Notes under the pieces: generated by a model
Told to the model about the DNA's origin: nothing
Database searches by the model: none
The model's input: the letters and a program-made list of their open reading frames with translations, nothing else
Assembly (NCBI GenBank): GCA_945882215.1
Contig: CAMCWM010000002.1
Location: 24,904-88,903, forward strand
DNA length: 64,000 nucleotides
Source of the DNA: Akkermansia muciniphila
GTDB taxonomy: Bacteria; Verrucomicrobiota; Verrucomicrobiia; Verrucomicrobiales; Verrucomicrobiaceae
Direction of reading: 5' to 3'
Program-made: the position numbers and the translations under genes
Shown: positions 23,378 through 33,708 of the stretch, piece after piece
How the letters are laid out: every line of letters begins with the position of its first letter
Numbering within the stretch: position 1 is the stretch's first letter

Positions 23378-24784
23378 TCAAGGCCTTGTCTTCGTCACCG
23401 CATTCAGCACCACGCCGTGATCGTCGCGATGCTCTAGCACGAGCTTGGCCGTGTCGTCGATCATCACGCGCAAAAAGCCGCCCGTTGGCTCTTTGTAGAT
23501 GTAGGGCTGCTTGATCTTGCCCTCGGGGTCGGTGGTCTTGGGGCCGCCGGGCTTTTCGCCACGGATGGCGTTTTCGTCGTTCAAAGCACCGACGGAAAAC
23601 TCCTCCACGCCGAGTGGGTGGATGCTATGGTATTGCCAATGGCGGTCGCCGCAGAAGGTGAGGACGTTGGTGATTTTTTGATCGATGAGCCACTCAAAGA
23701 AGCTGTCGGCCTCGTGCTTGAAGCCCGCGAGGTTCGTGTGGTTGTCCGTCTTGCTGTTGCGGTCCGGGCCGACCATGGGCGTGGGCGTGATGATGATCTT
23801 CCAGGCCGCGTCACTGGCTTTGAGCGTGGTTTGCAGCCACTCGCGCTGCTCGCGGCCCCAGATCGACTTTTCGGGGCCGTCGAGCATTTTATTGGGTGAG
23901 CGGAAGTCGCGTCCTTCGACAAACCAGAGCTGCAAATGCTTGTGAACGCGATGCGTGCGGTAGGTGGGTGTTGTGCGGTCCTCCTCATCGAAGATGGGCA
24001 TCTGCTCGCGGAAGATTTCGATACCGGTGGTGGGCGCTGGCAACTTTTCGCCACGGAGATCGGCGTCGTTGAAGCGGAAATCGTGATCGTCTTTGGACCA
24101 AAAAGCAGGTGTGCGAGCGAAGAACTCGATCATGCGCGGAAAGCGGAACTGCTCGTGCCATTTGCGGCGCAGCTCGGGCAAGGTCTGCGCCGCAGGTTTC
24201 GCCGGATGATCGTAATAAACAATGTCTCCCGTGCCGATGAAAAAATCGGGCTTCAGCGCGGCCATGGCAGCGAACGAAGGGTATCCCAGCCGCTTGTCCT
24301 CTTCCGTCGCAGTGACGGGGCCGCCGCCGTTGGCCTTGCCGTGCATGAAGGCGTGGTAGTTCATACAACTACCCATGCAGAAGCTCACGGCGCCGCTTTC
24401 GCTCAGTGTCTTGAAGCTGCGTGTTGGGCCGGGCTTGGCCGATTCACGAGTTTCGCCGAAAACGAGGCGGTAGTGGTAAAGCGTGCCGGGTTTCAGCCTG
24501 CTGGCGCTGCTGCGGATGATGAAGTCGTGATCGGCCTTCGCCTCAGACCACTTGCTGCGTGTCGGCTCGGCAAAGTCCGCCGACTCACTCCACTCAAAAT
24601 ACGCGACGCCTTCTTTCCCAAGCACATCACCTGTTTCATCGAGCAACGGCCCGGGAATGGCCGTGAGTCGGCTTTGAAGCCAAACAGAGGTCGCGGTGAC
24701 CTCGCCTGCCATCTCACCCTGGGCCTGGTAGATTTCGGCGTGGCAGGCTGTGGAGAGCAGGAGAAGAGCGGCGATGAGTTTCAT
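23378..24784 (-). CDS. Secreted PhoD-like metallophosphoesterase
   Basis: 468 residues, signal peptide MKLIAALLLLSTACHAEI. The N-terminal beta domain (GEVTATSVWLQSR, GTLYHYRLVFGE) is the fibronectin-like PhoD_N domain. The catalytic part has GSCMNY (about 140), GTGDIVYYD, SKDDHDFRFND and CGDRHWQYHS, which supply the metal ligands of the PhoD alkaline phosphatase family. PhoD enzymes hydrolyse phosphomonoesters and diesters outside the cell and use calcium and iron. The start at 24784 gives a clean signal peptide. It lies 39 nt downstream of the SGNH hydrolase gene on the same strand, so the two may be cotranscribed. Phosphate regulation is plausible, but no Pho box was found. Confidence 0.87.
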   Translation of the reverse strand: MKLIAALLLLSTACHAEIYQAQGEMAGEVTATSVWLQSRLTAIPGPLLDETGDVLGKEGVAYFEWSESADFAEPTRSKWSEAKADHDFIIRSSASRLKPGTLYHYRLVFGETRESAKPGPTRSFKTLSESGAVSFCMGSCMNYHAFMHGKANGGGPVTATEEDKRLGYPSFAAMAALKPDFFIGTGDIVYYDHPAKPAAQTLPELRRKWHEQFRFPRMIEFFARTPAFWSKDDHDFRFNDADLRGEKLPAPTTGIEIFREQMPIFDEEDRTTPTYRTHRVHKHLQLWFVEGRDFRSPNKMLDGPEKSIWGREQREWLQTTLKASDAAWKIIITPTPMVGPDRNSKTDNHTNLAGFKHEADSFFEWLIDQKITNVLTFCGDRHWQYHSIHPLGVEEFSVGALNDENAIRGEKPGGPKTTDPEGKIKQPYIYKEPTGGFLRVMIDDTAKLVLEHRDDHGVVLNAVTKTRP

Positions 24785-24823
24785 GCGCCACTGAACAGCC
24801 ACGGAAGCCGCCTTCTTGCTGCG

Positions 24824-25525
24824 TTATCGTTTCGGCAGCGCTTTGAGAATGGACTCGATGCACATATCGGCGAGCAGCTTGTAGGCGGGCGCGGTCCAGT
24901 GGAAGCGGTCGCCACGGGCGAGGCTGCGTTTGTCCACCAGCACGCTGTAGAAGTCATTCACGGGCACCTGCATCTCCGCCATAACCTTCGCGGCCATGCG
25001 GTTTTGCTCGATGATCGCGGGATTGGCCTCGGGATCGAGTTCAGCGGGCTTGTCCTTCACGGTGACGGGCGTGCTGCTGGCCCAGATGAGCTTGGCGTTC
25101 GGCAGCTTCGTCTTGAGCACCTCGACGTAGGCTTTCATCAGCGGCTCGAAGGTTCCCGGTTTGATGCGGCCCTCCTGCCAGCCGTGCAGGCCCATGTTGA
25201 AATGCACCACGTCATACGGCCCATGCGTGAGCACGTCGGCGAGCACTTTGTTCGTGTGCGTGGACTGGCAATACGGATTCGCCCAGACATCGACGTAAGC
25301 CTTGCCCGCTAGCGCGGCGATGGTGTCCTTGCGATAGCCGCCGACGATGGAGTCGCCGATGAGCAGCACACGCGGGAGCTTTGGATCGGTGACCTTCGCC
25401 TTGTCGAGCTTCCAGCCTTGGCCGTCGGCGTGCAGACGTGGATCGGTTTCCGTTGCCGGGGCGATCTTGGCGGGTTCGGCGGCGTGGATGGACAGAGCGA
25501 AGAGGAAAACAAAGGCGTGTTTCAT
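24824..25525 (-). CDS. Secreted SGNH/GDSL-type hydrolase
   Basis: 233 residues, signal peptide [17 protein letters not shown]. Block I is [12 protein letters not shown] with the nucleophile Ser; block III appears as HFNMGLHG with Asn; block V is DRFHWT, giving the Asp-x-x-His dyad. These make a full SGNH catalytic set. Likely an esterase that removes acyl groups from a carbohydrate or lipid. It is the first gene of a short minus-strand unit with phoD and diverges from an alpha/beta hydrolase gene with 75 bp between starts. Confidence 0.85.
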   Translation of the reverse strand: MKHAFVFLFALSIHAAEPAKIAPATETDPRLHADGQGWKLDKAKVTDPKLPRVLLIGDSIVGGYRKDTIAALAGKAYVDVWANPYCQSTHTNKVLADVLTHGPYDVVHFNMGLHGWQEGRIKPGTFEPLMKAYVEVLKTKLPNAKLIWASSTPVTVKDKPAELDPEANPAIIEQNRMAAKVMAEMQVPVNDFYSVLVDKRSLARGDRFHWTAPAYKLLADMCIESILKALPKR

Positions 25526-25600
25526 GCGGAGCCGTATCAAACGCGAACTTCCACCGCTTGCGTGCAACTTATTGGTCCCGTACTCTGTTTGCCTCCCACC

Positions 25601-26911
25601 ATGCGAACCATCACCTTTTTCCTCCTCGCCACCTCTCTATCTGCGCAAAACGCGCCGTATGATGTTTTTCCTGCCGCCGACCCGCCTTACTACCGCGTGC
25701 GTTATGAGGCGAAACAAACGGGCGATCTGATTTTCCCGGTGAACTACACGATCTGGATTCCGCCGGGTGTGACGTCCGTGCGTGGCGTGATCGTGCATCA
25801 GCACGGCTGCGGCGAAGGCTCATGCAAATCGGGCCTCACGGGCGCTTTTGACCTGCACTGGCAGGCGCTGGCGAAGAAACACGACTGCGCTCTGCTCGCG
25901 CCATCCTATGAACAGCCGGAGAAGGCCGACTGCCAGATGTGGTGCGATCCGCGCAATGGTTCGGGCGCGGCGTTTCAGAAATGTCTTGTCGATCTCGGTG
26001 CGAAGAGCGGTCATCCCGAGCTCTCGAAGGTGCCATGGGCGCTGTGGGGCCACAGCGGCGGCGGTCATTGGGCGGGCGGCATGATTTTGACGCATCCTGA
26101 TCGCGTCGCCGCCGCTTGGCTGCGTTCCGGTGTGCCGTTGCTGAAGGCGAACCCAGACCGCTCGACGATCAAAACGCACACGGTGCCCGAGGACGCGTTG
26201 AAGGTGCCGGTCATGTGCAATCCGGGCACGAAGGAAGGTGTCACGGTCAAAGAGGGCCGCTTTGCTGGTGTGTGGCCCGCGAATGAAGAGTTCTTCAACG
26301 CTGTGCGTGGAAAGGGCGGTCTCGTCGGTGTCGCGGTCGATCCTCTCACCGCGCACGAGTGCGGCAATCAACGTTACATGGCCATCGCGTGGCTGGATGC
26401 ATGCCTGAGTGTTCGTTTGCCGAAAAACAGCGGCGACCCGCTCAACGCGATGCCAACGGATGGTGCATGGCTCTCGCCGTTGCTGGGCACCGAGGCCGTT
26501 CCTGCCGCCAAATTCACCGGCGATGCGAACAAGGCCGTCTGGCTGCCAAACGAGTCCGTCTCGAAAGCCTGGATGCATTATGTCAACGACACTGCCGTTC
26601 CCGACACGACCCCACCGCCCTCGCCAACCAACCTGCGTGTGAACGGCAACGAACTCGCCTGGGACGCCGAGGCCGATCTCGAAAGCGGCATCGCCAGCTT
26701 CATCATCGAGCGCGATGGACAGGTCATTGGCAATGTGCCCGAGCAGCCCAAGAATCCCTTCGGTCGTCCGATCTTCCAGGGCCTGCAATATAGTGACACG
26801 CCAGCGATGCCGCTCGTGAAGATGACTTTCACTGACATGAAGGCCGAGGAGGGCAAAAAGCATGCTTACCGCGTGATCGCAGTCAATACGGCGGGCTTGA
26901 AGTCGAAGTGA
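25601..26911 (+). CDS. Secreted alpha/beta hydrolase with C-terminal FN3-like domain
   Basis: 436 residues, signal peptide [17 protein letters not shown]. The hydrolase core has [11 protein letters not shown] as the oxyanion region and [12 protein letters not shown] as the nucleophile elbow (Gly-His-Ser-Gly-Gly). The late histidine is probably in PLTAHECGN. From about residue 330, after [14 protein letters not shown], there is a fibronectin type III-like domain often used for attachment or spacing. Predicted external esterase or lipase-like enzyme, substrate unknown. The start at 25601 was chosen for the signal peptide. It ends 3 nt from the convergent sialidase-SGNH gene, with no room for a terminator between them. 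Confidence 0.82.
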   Translation: MRTITFFLLATSLSAQNAPYDVFPAADPPYYRVRYEAKQTGDLIFPVNYTIWIPPGVTSVRGVIVHQHGCGEGSCKSGLTGAFDLHWQALAKKHDCALLAPSYEQPEKADCQMWCDPRNGSGAAFQKCLVDLGAKSGHPELSKVPWALWGHSGGGHWAGGMILTHPDRVAAAWLRSGVPLLKANPDRSTIKTHTVPEDALKVPVMCNPGTKEGVTVKEGRFAGVWPANEEFFNAVRGKGGLVGVAVDPLTAHECGNQRYMAIAWLDACLSVRLPKNSGDPLNAMPTDGAWLSPLLGTEAVPAAKFTGDANKAVWLPNESVSKAWMHYVNDTAVPDTTPPPSPTNLRVNGNELAWDAEADLESGIASFIIERDGQVIGNVPEQPKNPFGRPIFQGLQYSDTPAMPLVKMTFTDMKAEEGKKHAYRVIAVNTAGLKSK

Positions 26912-26914
26912 GGC

Positions 26915-28648
26915 TCACCTCACCGCGTCGCGAATCGCTGGCACAAGTAACTCGGCGACGAGTTCGTGGCCGAGATCGCCGGGATGCATGCCGTCCGTGA
27001 GCATGGCGTCGATGGTGGTCTTGTGCTTCGCTGCAAAGGCCGGATAAGCGGCGTGGACATCGACCAGCGGCACCTTCAGCTCGGTGGCGAGTTTCCGCAG
27101 GGCATCGTTGTAGCGGATGAGGTTCAATGACTCGAAGCCGTCCTCCGCGTCGGCGTTGTAGGGCGGCTTGCCGTAGAGTTCGCGCAGCTTCGAGGTCCAG
27201 CGCAGTGGATTGGTGGTCATGAGGATGACCTTCGCGCCTTGCTTCTGCGCTTCGGTGATCATGGCGCGGTAGTTGTCGATGAAAGTGCTCAAGGATACGC
27301 GTGGTTCGGTTGCGGGCGGTTTCTTCCAGACATCCACGGCGGAGTCGTTGATGCCGAATTGCATCACCACGACGCGCGGTTTGTGGCGCAGCACGTCTTC
27401 TTGAAGACGTTTGCGGGCCTGAACGGTTGTGTTGCTCGGGATGCCTGCGTTATGAACGTTGAGCGAGGAGCCGATGCTTTGCAGCGCGGTCTCAACACGC
27501 GTGGCATACACTTTGACAGCCCCACGCGGCGCGGTGGTGCTGTCGCCGAACATGATGATGCCGCCGGGCTTCGGTTGCGCCTTGGGTGGCGGCACGAAAA
27601 CGGGAATCTCACCCGCGCCGAGATCGGCGACGTTGATCTTCATGCGCAGACCGCCCTGCATCGTCGTGATCCACAATTCGCCGGGCTTGCGCTCGTAAAG
27701 GTAGGGATAGGACACGCGGCCTCCGGGCACATAATTCGCCGCGACGATGACTGGCTTCGACCACGAGGCCGCTTCGTCGGCGGAAAAGGCCAGTGACAAC
27801 TCCACGCGGCTCGAACCGCTCTTCGGATCATGACGCGGCGGGGCGTTCCACAGCAGCGCGATGCGGCCATCGGCCAGACGGGCCATCTGTGGACAACAGG
27901 TCACTGATTGGATTGCCGTTTGCTTCAAGCCGGTCCATTTCAAGCCATCGCGTGAAGTAGCTTCCCACAAAAAGCCCGACTCCGTGCGCAGCAGCAGGTA
28001 AAGCGAGCCGTCCTTGCGCTCGATGACGCTGCCTTCGAGTGATCCAGCGTGATCATGCGTGCCCACGCCGTAATCGAGCATGTCGCCGCGCTGCCATGTC
28101 TTGCCCAGATCGTCCGAGGCCCACATCACCGTCGCATGCCGCCATTGTGGGATGATTTCCTGCCCCACGAGCACGATGCGGCCGGATTTCATCTGGATCA
28201 GCGAGTGAATGCAGCCGCACCACGGATCACTGAGCTTCAGCGGCGTTTCCCACGTTTTGCCATCATCGGTGCTGCGGCAGGTGTAGGTGGGCAAGATGAA
28301 TTCCTTCCACGAAACATCCTTCTCACCCCAGCGCCAGCCTTTGGGTTGGGAGCGTTCCGCGAGATTCATCCATGCGGAGATGACGACGCCTTCACGAGTG
28401 CGCAGCAGGGCTCGTTCGCTGCTCACGGTGAACTTCGCAGGCTCCACGAAAAGCGGCGTGTTCGTCCAGGTGCGACCTTCATCCGCGCTGCGCAGCGCTG
28501 TTTTGGCATCCACGCACAGCACACCGCCATCTGCCGTGCTCACGAACGGCCCTTGATGCGCGAAGGGCAATGCTGAGGCTTTAGGGTGAAGCGTCGGCGC
28601 ATCGGCAGCGAAGGCGGTGGCACTGAGGAGCAGGAGGAAGCGTTTCAT
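26915..28648 (-). CDS. Sialidase-like propeller fused to SGNH hydrolase
   Basis: 577 residues, signal peptide MKRFLLLLSATAFAAD. Residues about 20-365 are a six-bladed sialidase-like propeller with Asp-boxes SADEGRTW, STDDGKTW and SDDLGKTW. Residues about 370-577 are a complete SGNH hydrolase: IIMFGDSTT (Ser), AGIPSNTT (Gly), QFGINDS (Asn) and DGMHPGDLGH (Asp-x-x-His). A fused glycan-binding or hydrolase module plus esterase suggests one protein that removes an O-acyl group and acts on the sugar beneath. The RIP motif of true sialidases was not found, so the propeller's activity is open. Last gene of the four-gene minus-strand operon, 39 nt after the large DUF4838 gene. Confidence 0.87.
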   Translation of the reverse strand: MKRFLLLLSATAFAADAPTLHPKASALPFAHQGPFVSTADGGVLCVDAKTALRSADEGRTWTNTPLFVEPAKFTVSSERALLRTREGVVISAWMNLAERSQPKGWRWGEKDVSWKEFILPTYTCRSTDDGKTWETPLKLSDPWCGCIHSLIQMKSGRIVLVGQEIIPQWRHATVMWASDDLGKTWQRGDMLDYGVGTHDHAGSLEGSVIERKDGSLYLLLRTESGFLWEATSRDGLKWTGLKQTAIQSVTCCPQMARLADGRIALLWNAPPRHDPKSGSSRVELSLAFSADEAASWSKPVIVAANYVPGGRVSYPYLYERKPGELWITTMQGGLRMKINVADLGAGEIPVFVPPPKAQPKPGGIIMFGDSTTAPRGAVKVYATRVETALQSIGSSLNVHNAGIPSNTTVQARKRLQEDVLRHKPRVVVMQFGINDSAVDVWKKPPATEPRVSLSTFIDNYRAMITEAQKQGAKVILMTTNPLRWTSKLRELYGKPPYNADAEDGFESLNLIRYNDALRKLATELKVPLVDVHAAYPAFAAKHKTTIDAMLTDGMHPGDLGHELVAELLVPAIRDAVR

Positions 28649-28687
28649 GCCAGAATCAGACGCCGCATGCAGCGCCGACCTGTCGGA

Positions 28688-31600
28688 CTATTTCCGCGCC
28701 TGTTTCACCGCTTCGATGGATTTGAGGATGTTGGTCTTCCACACGCCCTGGAGCTTGTCGGGGTTCGCACGGTCCAAAACAGCCAGCGCCTCATCCAAGC
28801 GGCCCTTTCGCGTCAAAATGCGGGCGATGCCTTGCAGAGCACCATACTCGTCGGCACCGCCGATCTGTTTGCGGTCGGCGATGATGGCGTTGTAGGCTTC
28901 GAGGGCCGCGTCGTCGTTCTTGAGGTTGTTTTCGCGGTTTTGGCCTTGAAGGAGCAGGGTCGCGTCGCGGGTGCGCGGTTCGCTGATGAACTCGAGCGCG
29001 GCCTTGAGGTCAGCTTCGGCCTTGTCGCCGGCTTTGGTGATCGAGTAGGCGCGACCGCGAGCATGGAAGCCGTCACCGCGTTTCCAGAAGGGCCATTTAG
29101 AGATGTCTTCGTTGGAGAATTGAGCAATGACTTCGGGTGCTTTGAAGGTGGCGAGCAGGTGTTGCATCTGCGCGGCTTTTTTCACGGGCTCGATGGGGAT
29201 GCGCTCGATGATCGCGGGCGCGCTGGCTTTGTCATAGAACGCGGCTTGCTCCAGCGCGGCGGCTTTTTGGAAGTCGGTGATCTTGCCTTCGGCGAGGGCG
29301 AGAAAGGGCGCGGCTTTGCGCTGCTGCGTTGCGTCGCGGAAAGTGAGGGCGAAGTCGGTGACACTGGGATCGGCGTCGAACTTGTGCGACTTGCCGTCGT
29401 AGAAGTGCGCGAACTTCATCGGCTCGTGGAAGCCGTCGATCCCGGTGGGTGAGAGGGCGCTGTGCTCCTGGCCGTCATCGCGGATGCGCTGGCGGCAGAT
29501 GTTGATGTGCCAGGGCAGGCTCTGCGTGGGCTTGCGACCGATGATCTGATGCAGCGGGTCGTTTTCGTCCGGCGTGACGGGCAGGCTGATTTCGAGGGTC
29601 CAGTGATCGGCGGCGATGTGCGTGGCGACCTCGGCCTTCGCATCCCAGGTGAACCACTGGCCGCGTGGAGCTCCGCGATCGAGATCGACGACGTGCCCGG
29701 CGGGGCTGATGGCGATCTGATAATAGGAGTGCGTCTCGGTGGCGATTTCGAGTTCGATGGCGTCGCCGTGCCAGATGGCCTGGTCGTCATCGCGTGTGGA
29801 AGCGTTGTGCGGTTTCTCACCGGGGTGTTCGTCGCAGCGGATGGCGAAGACGACGCTGCTTCCCTGCCAGCCGGCTTTGAACGAAGTGCCAAAGGTGGGC
29901 GTGCGTCCGGTTTGCAGCTCGCGCAGGCGGCCGGTGGCGGCGGTGGGGCACTTTTGCCAGTATTCGTCATCGAGTTTGCCATCAATGACGACGTCCTTTG
30001 CATCACCCACGAGCCGAACGACCGGCACGGGGCCACGTTTCTGCCCGAGTTGCTGCGATTTCATGCGCAGGCCTTTGAGGTAATCGTCGATGAGCGCGAG
30101 GCGCTTGCCATACACGCTCGCCGCATCGGCTTTCGTCTTCGCCTTCTCGAAAAGCGCGAGCGCCTCGTCGGCCTTCGCCTTGTCCTCGTCCATGACCTTC
30201 CAGTTCTCCTCGCAGTAGGTAAAGAAGGCCAGCATCTCCGGCTCGGCGGGGCCGTAGAAAAGGCGGCAGTACTCGCGCAGCGCAGCATCGGTGTCGTAAC
30301 CCTGGCCGCCCCAGTAAGCGCGGGCGGTGAAATAGACCATGAAGTGATTGAAGCCGATGCCCACCTTGTCGAAATCCTGCCGCACGCTGAGCCAGATGTC
30401 CTCGCCCTGCGATTTGCCTTTGATGGCGTTCACGCTGTCGCCGAGCGCATGCGCGGCAAAACTCGGCAGATACCATCCGCGGTCGGTGAACGGATAGTTC
30501 TCAAAGATGAGCAGCGGATTGTCCGTCTTTTTTGCCCACGCGGCGCGCAGCGCGTCAGGAGCGGACTCGCCTTCGCCTTTCGATCCCGCTTTGTTGATGG
30601 GCCTGCGACCACCGACGATGCAGACGAGCACGTTCGGCTCGAGTTTGTCGATCTTCAGCGGCGGCAGCGTGTAAACGCCATACGCGCAGTTCAGCACCTT
30701 CGCATGCGGATGCGTCTTGCCGACCTCTTTCGCCACGCGATTGACGAAGTCCCACACGTAGTCGCTGAGCAGGCCGCGCTCGTTGCGTTCGGGCGAGTCC
30801 TTGCCCTTGCATTTCTCGCACTGGCAGATGGAGGTGTAGCCGTCCGGCGGCATGATGGAGACGCTGTCGAGTTTGAAGGTGTCGAGCTGTGCCCGCGCAT
30901 AACGCACGGTCTCGCGGAAAAGCTCCTCATTCGAGTAGCAAAGCTGGCATTTCGAGTCGCCGGGACGGAAGTCGCGCTTGCCGCCGTAGAGCGCGAACCA
31001 CTCGGGATGCTTGGCAAACACCGCCTCGCGATTTGTCATCGTCGCCATGCCGTGGGCGATCTGCAAACGCTCGTCATTGCGTGTGCCGAGGCGCATGGCC
31101 CACATCGAAGTGTCGTAACCAGCGGTGCTGAAGCGGAAATTGAACTGCCGCAGCGCGAAGTCGGGCTTCACCGTCTCGTCGAGCTTCGACAGTTCGATGG
31201 TCTTCATCGAAGGCAGCACCTCGCCGAGTTCACCGGGCAGATACCAGCGAGTGCCGAGCTTGTGGAGGAAGCCGCACACCGCGTTGAAGCTGCCGCGCTC
31301 GTCGAGGCCCCAGATTTCGAGTGTTTCGTTCTTTGCCGTCACCGCGCCGTCCGGTTTGCCGGTGTCGCCGGGCAGTTTGAGCCGGTTTTTATACAAACCC
31401 GCGTTCGGCATGCCATACGGCGCGCCCATGATCTGCTCCCACTCCGCCTGCGCGCGCGGGATGTCGCCATTGTTCCGCGCAAACGGCATCGACGGCTCGA
31501 AATCACTGTCATCGCCGATGAGCGTCATCCAATCCGGCCCTGTGGTGATGCGATATGCGCCATGCTGCAAACCGTCCGCCTTCACCGGATTGTCTGCGCT

Positions 31601-31828
31601 CGCTCCGATGAAGACTTTCACTGCGTTGCCAGTCGGCTGCGTCACGATGGGCAGCCGCGCACCACTGATTTTCTCGATCTGCGTGCGAAACTCATGCGCC
31701 GCAACACGCTGCATGCGCGTGGCTTTGTCGCTGATGACGATCTCAGCTCGTGGCTGGCTGTTTTCGACGAGTAGGGGCTGAGCGTTCAGCATCGAAATCC
31801 CGAAGAAGAAGGTGAACAGAGTTTTCAT
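28688..31828 (-). CDS. Large secreted DUF4838 protein with CBM9-like and TPR-like regions
   Basis: 1046 residues, signal peptide [17 protein letters not shown]. Residues 25-200: GH67-like N-terminal domain ([17 protein letters not shown]). Residues about 230-560: DUF4838 with a Cys pair [10 protein letters not shown] and the [11 protein letters not shown] and [11 protein letters not shown] segments. Residues about 620-800: a family 9 carbohydrate-binding-like domain ([15 protein letters not shown] to WTLEISLPV). The last 200 residues are helical and repeat-like ([42 protein letters not shown]). No catalytic mechanism is known. The ATG overlaps the stop of the sialidase-like gene (ATGA at 31825-31828), so translation is probably coupled. 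Confidence 0.85.
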   Translation of the reverse strand: MKTLFTFFFGISMLNAQPLLVENSQPRAEIVISDKATRMQRVAAHEFRTQIEKISGARLPIVTQPTGNAVKVFIGASADNPVKADGLQHGAYRITTGPDWMTLIGDDSDFEPSMPFARNNGDIPRAQAEWEQIMGAPYGMPNAGLYKNRLKLPGDTGKPDGAVTAKNETLEIWGLDERGSFNAVCGFLHKLGTRWYLPGELGEVLPSMKTIELSKLDETVKPDFALRQFNFRFSTAGYDTSMWAMRLGTRNDERLQIAHGMATMTNREAVFAKHPEWFALYGGKRDFRPGDSKCQLCYSNEELFRETVRYARAQLDTFKLDSVSIMPPDGYTSICQCEKCKGKDSPERNERGLLSDYVWDFVNRVAKEVGKTHPHAKVLNCAYGVYTLPPLKIDKLEPNVLVCIVGGRRPINKAGSKGEGESAPDALRAAWAKKTDNPLLIFENYPFTDRGWYLPSFAAHALGDSVNAIKGKSQGEDIWLSVRQDFDKVGIGFNHFMVYFTARAYWGGQGYDTDAALREYCRLFYGPAEPEMLAFFTYCEENWKVMDEDKAKADEALALFEKAKTKADAASVYGKRLALIDDYLKGLRMKSQQLGQKRGPVPVVRLVGDAKDVVIDGKLDDEYWQKCPTAATGRLRELQTGRTPTFGTSFKAGWQGSSVVFAIRCDEHPGEKPHNASTRDDDQAIWHGDAIELEIATETHSYYQIAISPAGHVVDLDRGAPRGQWFTWDAKAEVATHIAADHWTLEISLPVTPDENDPLHQIIGRKPTQSLPWHINICRQRIRDDGQEHSALSPTGIDGFHEPMKFAHFYDGKSHKFDADPSVTDFALTFRDATQQRKAAPFLALAEGKITDFQKAAALEQAAFYDKASAPAIIERIPIEPVKKAAQMQHLLATFKAPEVIAQFSNEDISKWPFWKRGDGFHARGRAYSITKAGDKAEADLKAALEFISEPRTRDATLLLQGQNRENNLKNDDAALEAYNAIIADRKQIGGADEYGALQGIARILTRKGRLDEALAVLDRANPDKLQGVWKTNILKSIEAVKQARK

Positions 31829-32946
31829 GGTTTCACAAGGTTGTCAGTGGTGTCTAAATCGAAGCGCACGCTGACCACGCTGTGCTTCTCTTTGCCCGGG
31901 GCATACTTCAGGTAGGTCGTGGCGACGATGGTGCCGTCGGGCAGCAGTTCCATGCCGGGATAGCCGCAGTCGCTGACGCGCTCGGCGTAACTGTGGAGGA
32001 GCTTCACACGGTATTGGCCGGGTTTGCCGCTTTTGATGTCGTCATAGGTGCCGACCCAGGCGACAAAGTGACCTTTCGTCGGGCTGTTGATCGCCTGATC
32101 GCGAAACGCGACGACCATGCGGCCATCTTGGGTGAAGACTCCGGCATGGCGGTCGCCAGTGAGACCCCAGCTCGTGTTCACAGGCGTGCTCCAGGTTTGT
32201 CCTTCGTCGCGGCTGAACATCACGAGGCTGCGTTCCTTGTGCGTGTTCTCGCGCATCAGGCAGCAAAGCTCCGCGCCGTCCGGCGAGCGGAAGACAAACG
32301 GCTCGCACGGATTCTTGCCCGCCACGCTCGCGACGACCTTCGGCTCGCTCCAGGTGAATCCGCCGTCCGCAGTGATCGTTTGCAGCACCTCGAGCGGTGC
32401 CTTGTCCGCGCCGCCGGGGCCTTTGTGGAAGAGCCCGAGGTAACGGCCATCTTTGAGCCGCACGATGCTGCTGAAGGTCATCACGCAGGGAAAACCGAGC
32501 GGTGGCATCTCCTTCCACGTTTTGCCCGCGTCCTCGCTCATGATGCTCGGCATGCCCGGGCCTTTGCGATTGCCTTTCGCCGCTGAAAACACCCACAGCC
32601 GCTCTTTACCTGCGGAATCCGTCATGCGGTAGATGCTGGGGCAGTTTTGATGCGTCTTGAAGCCCTCCGGCAGCGTCTCGTCGATGCGCGTCCACGTTTG
32701 GCCACCATCATCGCTCCTCGCCATCGGCCCTGCCGCACCACCGTGATTGATGCACCACACGCAGAAGATCGTTTTGCCATCCGCGAGCAACGTGGTCGTC
32801 GGATGTCCCTGATAAACCTGCTCCGTCCCCGCCGCGATGATCGTGTGACGGTCCTTTTGCCCGGAGATGTCCACGATCGGCAGATCGGGCTTTTCTTCGG
32901 CAAAGACGAGCGAGGCGGTGAGCAGTGAGAGGGCGAGGAGGCGCAT
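31825..32946 (-). CDS. Secreted sialidase-like (BNR/Asp-box) protein
   Basis: 373 residues, signal peptide [18 protein letters not shown]. Four Asp-boxes are visible: [24 protein letters not shown] and SRDEGQTW, as in exo-alpha-sialidases and related propellers. The Arg-Ile-Pro motif of classical neuraminidases is absent near the N-terminus, so binding of sialic acid is not proven; many PVC homologues are annotated sialidase without tests. Second gene of the operon: 50 nt after the DUF1080 gene and overlapping the DUF4838 gene by 4 nt. Confidence 0.85.
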   Translation of the reverse strand: MRLLALSLLTASLVFAEEKPDLPIVDISGQKDRHTIIAAGTEQVYQGHPTTTLLADGKTIFCVWCINHGGAAGPMARSDDGGQTWTRIDETLPEGFKTHQNCPSIYRMTDSAGKERLWVFSAAKGNRKGPGMPSIMSEDAGKTWKEMPPLGFPCVMTFSSIVRLKDGRYLGLFHKGPGGADKAPLEVLQTITADGGFTWSEPKVVASVAGKNPCEPFVFRSPDGAELCCLMRENTHKERSLVMFSRDEGQTWSTPVNTSWGLTGDRHAGVFTQDGRMVVAFRDQAINSPTKGHFVAWVGTYDDIKSGKPGQYRVKLLHSYAERVSDCGYPGMELLPDGTIVATTYLKYAPGKEKHSVVSVRFDLDTTDNLVKP

Positions 32947-32996
32947 GGGCTATTCAAAACGAAAGTCGTGAAGCCCTTTTGCGCGCTTTCACTCCG

Positions 32997-33638
32997 TCAC
33001 AGCCGCTTGATGCGGATGTTGCGATACAAAACGAGGTCGTTGTGCCCCGCGAAGCCGAAATAGCCGCTCGTGCGGTCTTTGCCGGGATGCGGCTTTTTGC
33101 CCATGACCTCGTCCATGTTCACCTTGCTGAGGTCGCAGTCGAGAATCGTCTCGCCGTTCAGCACGACTTTGATGGTGGAGCCTTTGACGGTGACTTCCTG
33201 CACGTTCCACTCGCCGGCGGGCTTCAGGTGACCGCGTTTTGCGGCCACCATGCCGTAGGCGGAGCCGTGATACTGGCGCGGATCGAGCTTCGCATACTTC
33301 GGCGCATCGTTGTCGAGCACCTGGAGCTCGCACATGCCGACGTAGGCCGTGTCGCCGCTGCCGGGGTAGCGAATCGCGAGTCCGTTGTTCGATCCTGCGG
33401 GAATCAGCACCTCAAAGCGCACGACGAAGTCAGTGTATTCCTCCGCCGTGTAAATGGTGCCGCCTTTGCCGGCCTTGCACGCGATCGCGCCGTCTTTGAC
33501 TTCGTAGTTTTCCACCGGGCCTTTCCAGCCGGTGAAGTCCTTGCCATTGAAGATGGACGTGAAGCCCTCCTCATCAGCGGAGAAGGCGGTGGTGGCAAAG
33601 ACAGCGAGAGCGAGCAGGAGGCGGCGTGTGAGTTTCAT
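32997..33638 (-). CDS. Secreted DUF1080 protein (3-keto-disaccharide hydrolase family)
   Basis: 213 residues, signal peptide MKLTRRLLLALAVFATTAFSADE. FTSIFNGKDFTGWKGP is the typical DUF1080 opening, followed by a concanavalin-like beta-sandwich (VRFEVLIPAGSNNGLAIRYPG, QYHGSAYGMVAAKRG, IRIKRL). The family is named 3-keto-disaccharide hydrolase after characterised 3-keto-glycoside-cleaving members; many PVC paralogues may be carbohydrate-binding only. First gene of the minus-strand operon; it diverges from the DUF1592 gene across 70 bp. The start at 33638 is fixed by the signal peptide. Confidence 0.88.
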   Translation of the reverse strand: MKLTRRLLLALAVFATTAFSADEEGFTSIFNGKDFTGWKGPVENYEVKDGAIACKAGKGGTIYTAEEYTDFVVRFEVLIPAGSNNGLAIRYPGSGDTAYVGMCELQVLDNDAPKYAKLDPRQYHGSAYGMVAAKRGHLKPAGEWNVQEVTVKGSTIKVVLNGETILDCDLSKVNMDEVMGKKPHPGKDRTSGYFGFAGHNDLVLYRNIRIKRL

Positions 33639-33708
33639 GGCGGAAAGTGGCCTCGAATAACGTGGTCCGATCGCGAGATATTTTCGCCACAGCCATCGTT
33701 TCGCCTTC

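Noticed and set aside
29462..31774. 770-codon plus-strand frame antisense to the large DUF4838 gene
   Set aside because: Shadow of a real gene; no signal, no domain, and composition rich in Arg/His/Ala as expected for antisense.
31825..32946. True sialidase assignment
   Set aside because: Asp-boxes are present but the Arg-Ile-Pro motif is not, so the label is kept as sialidase-like.
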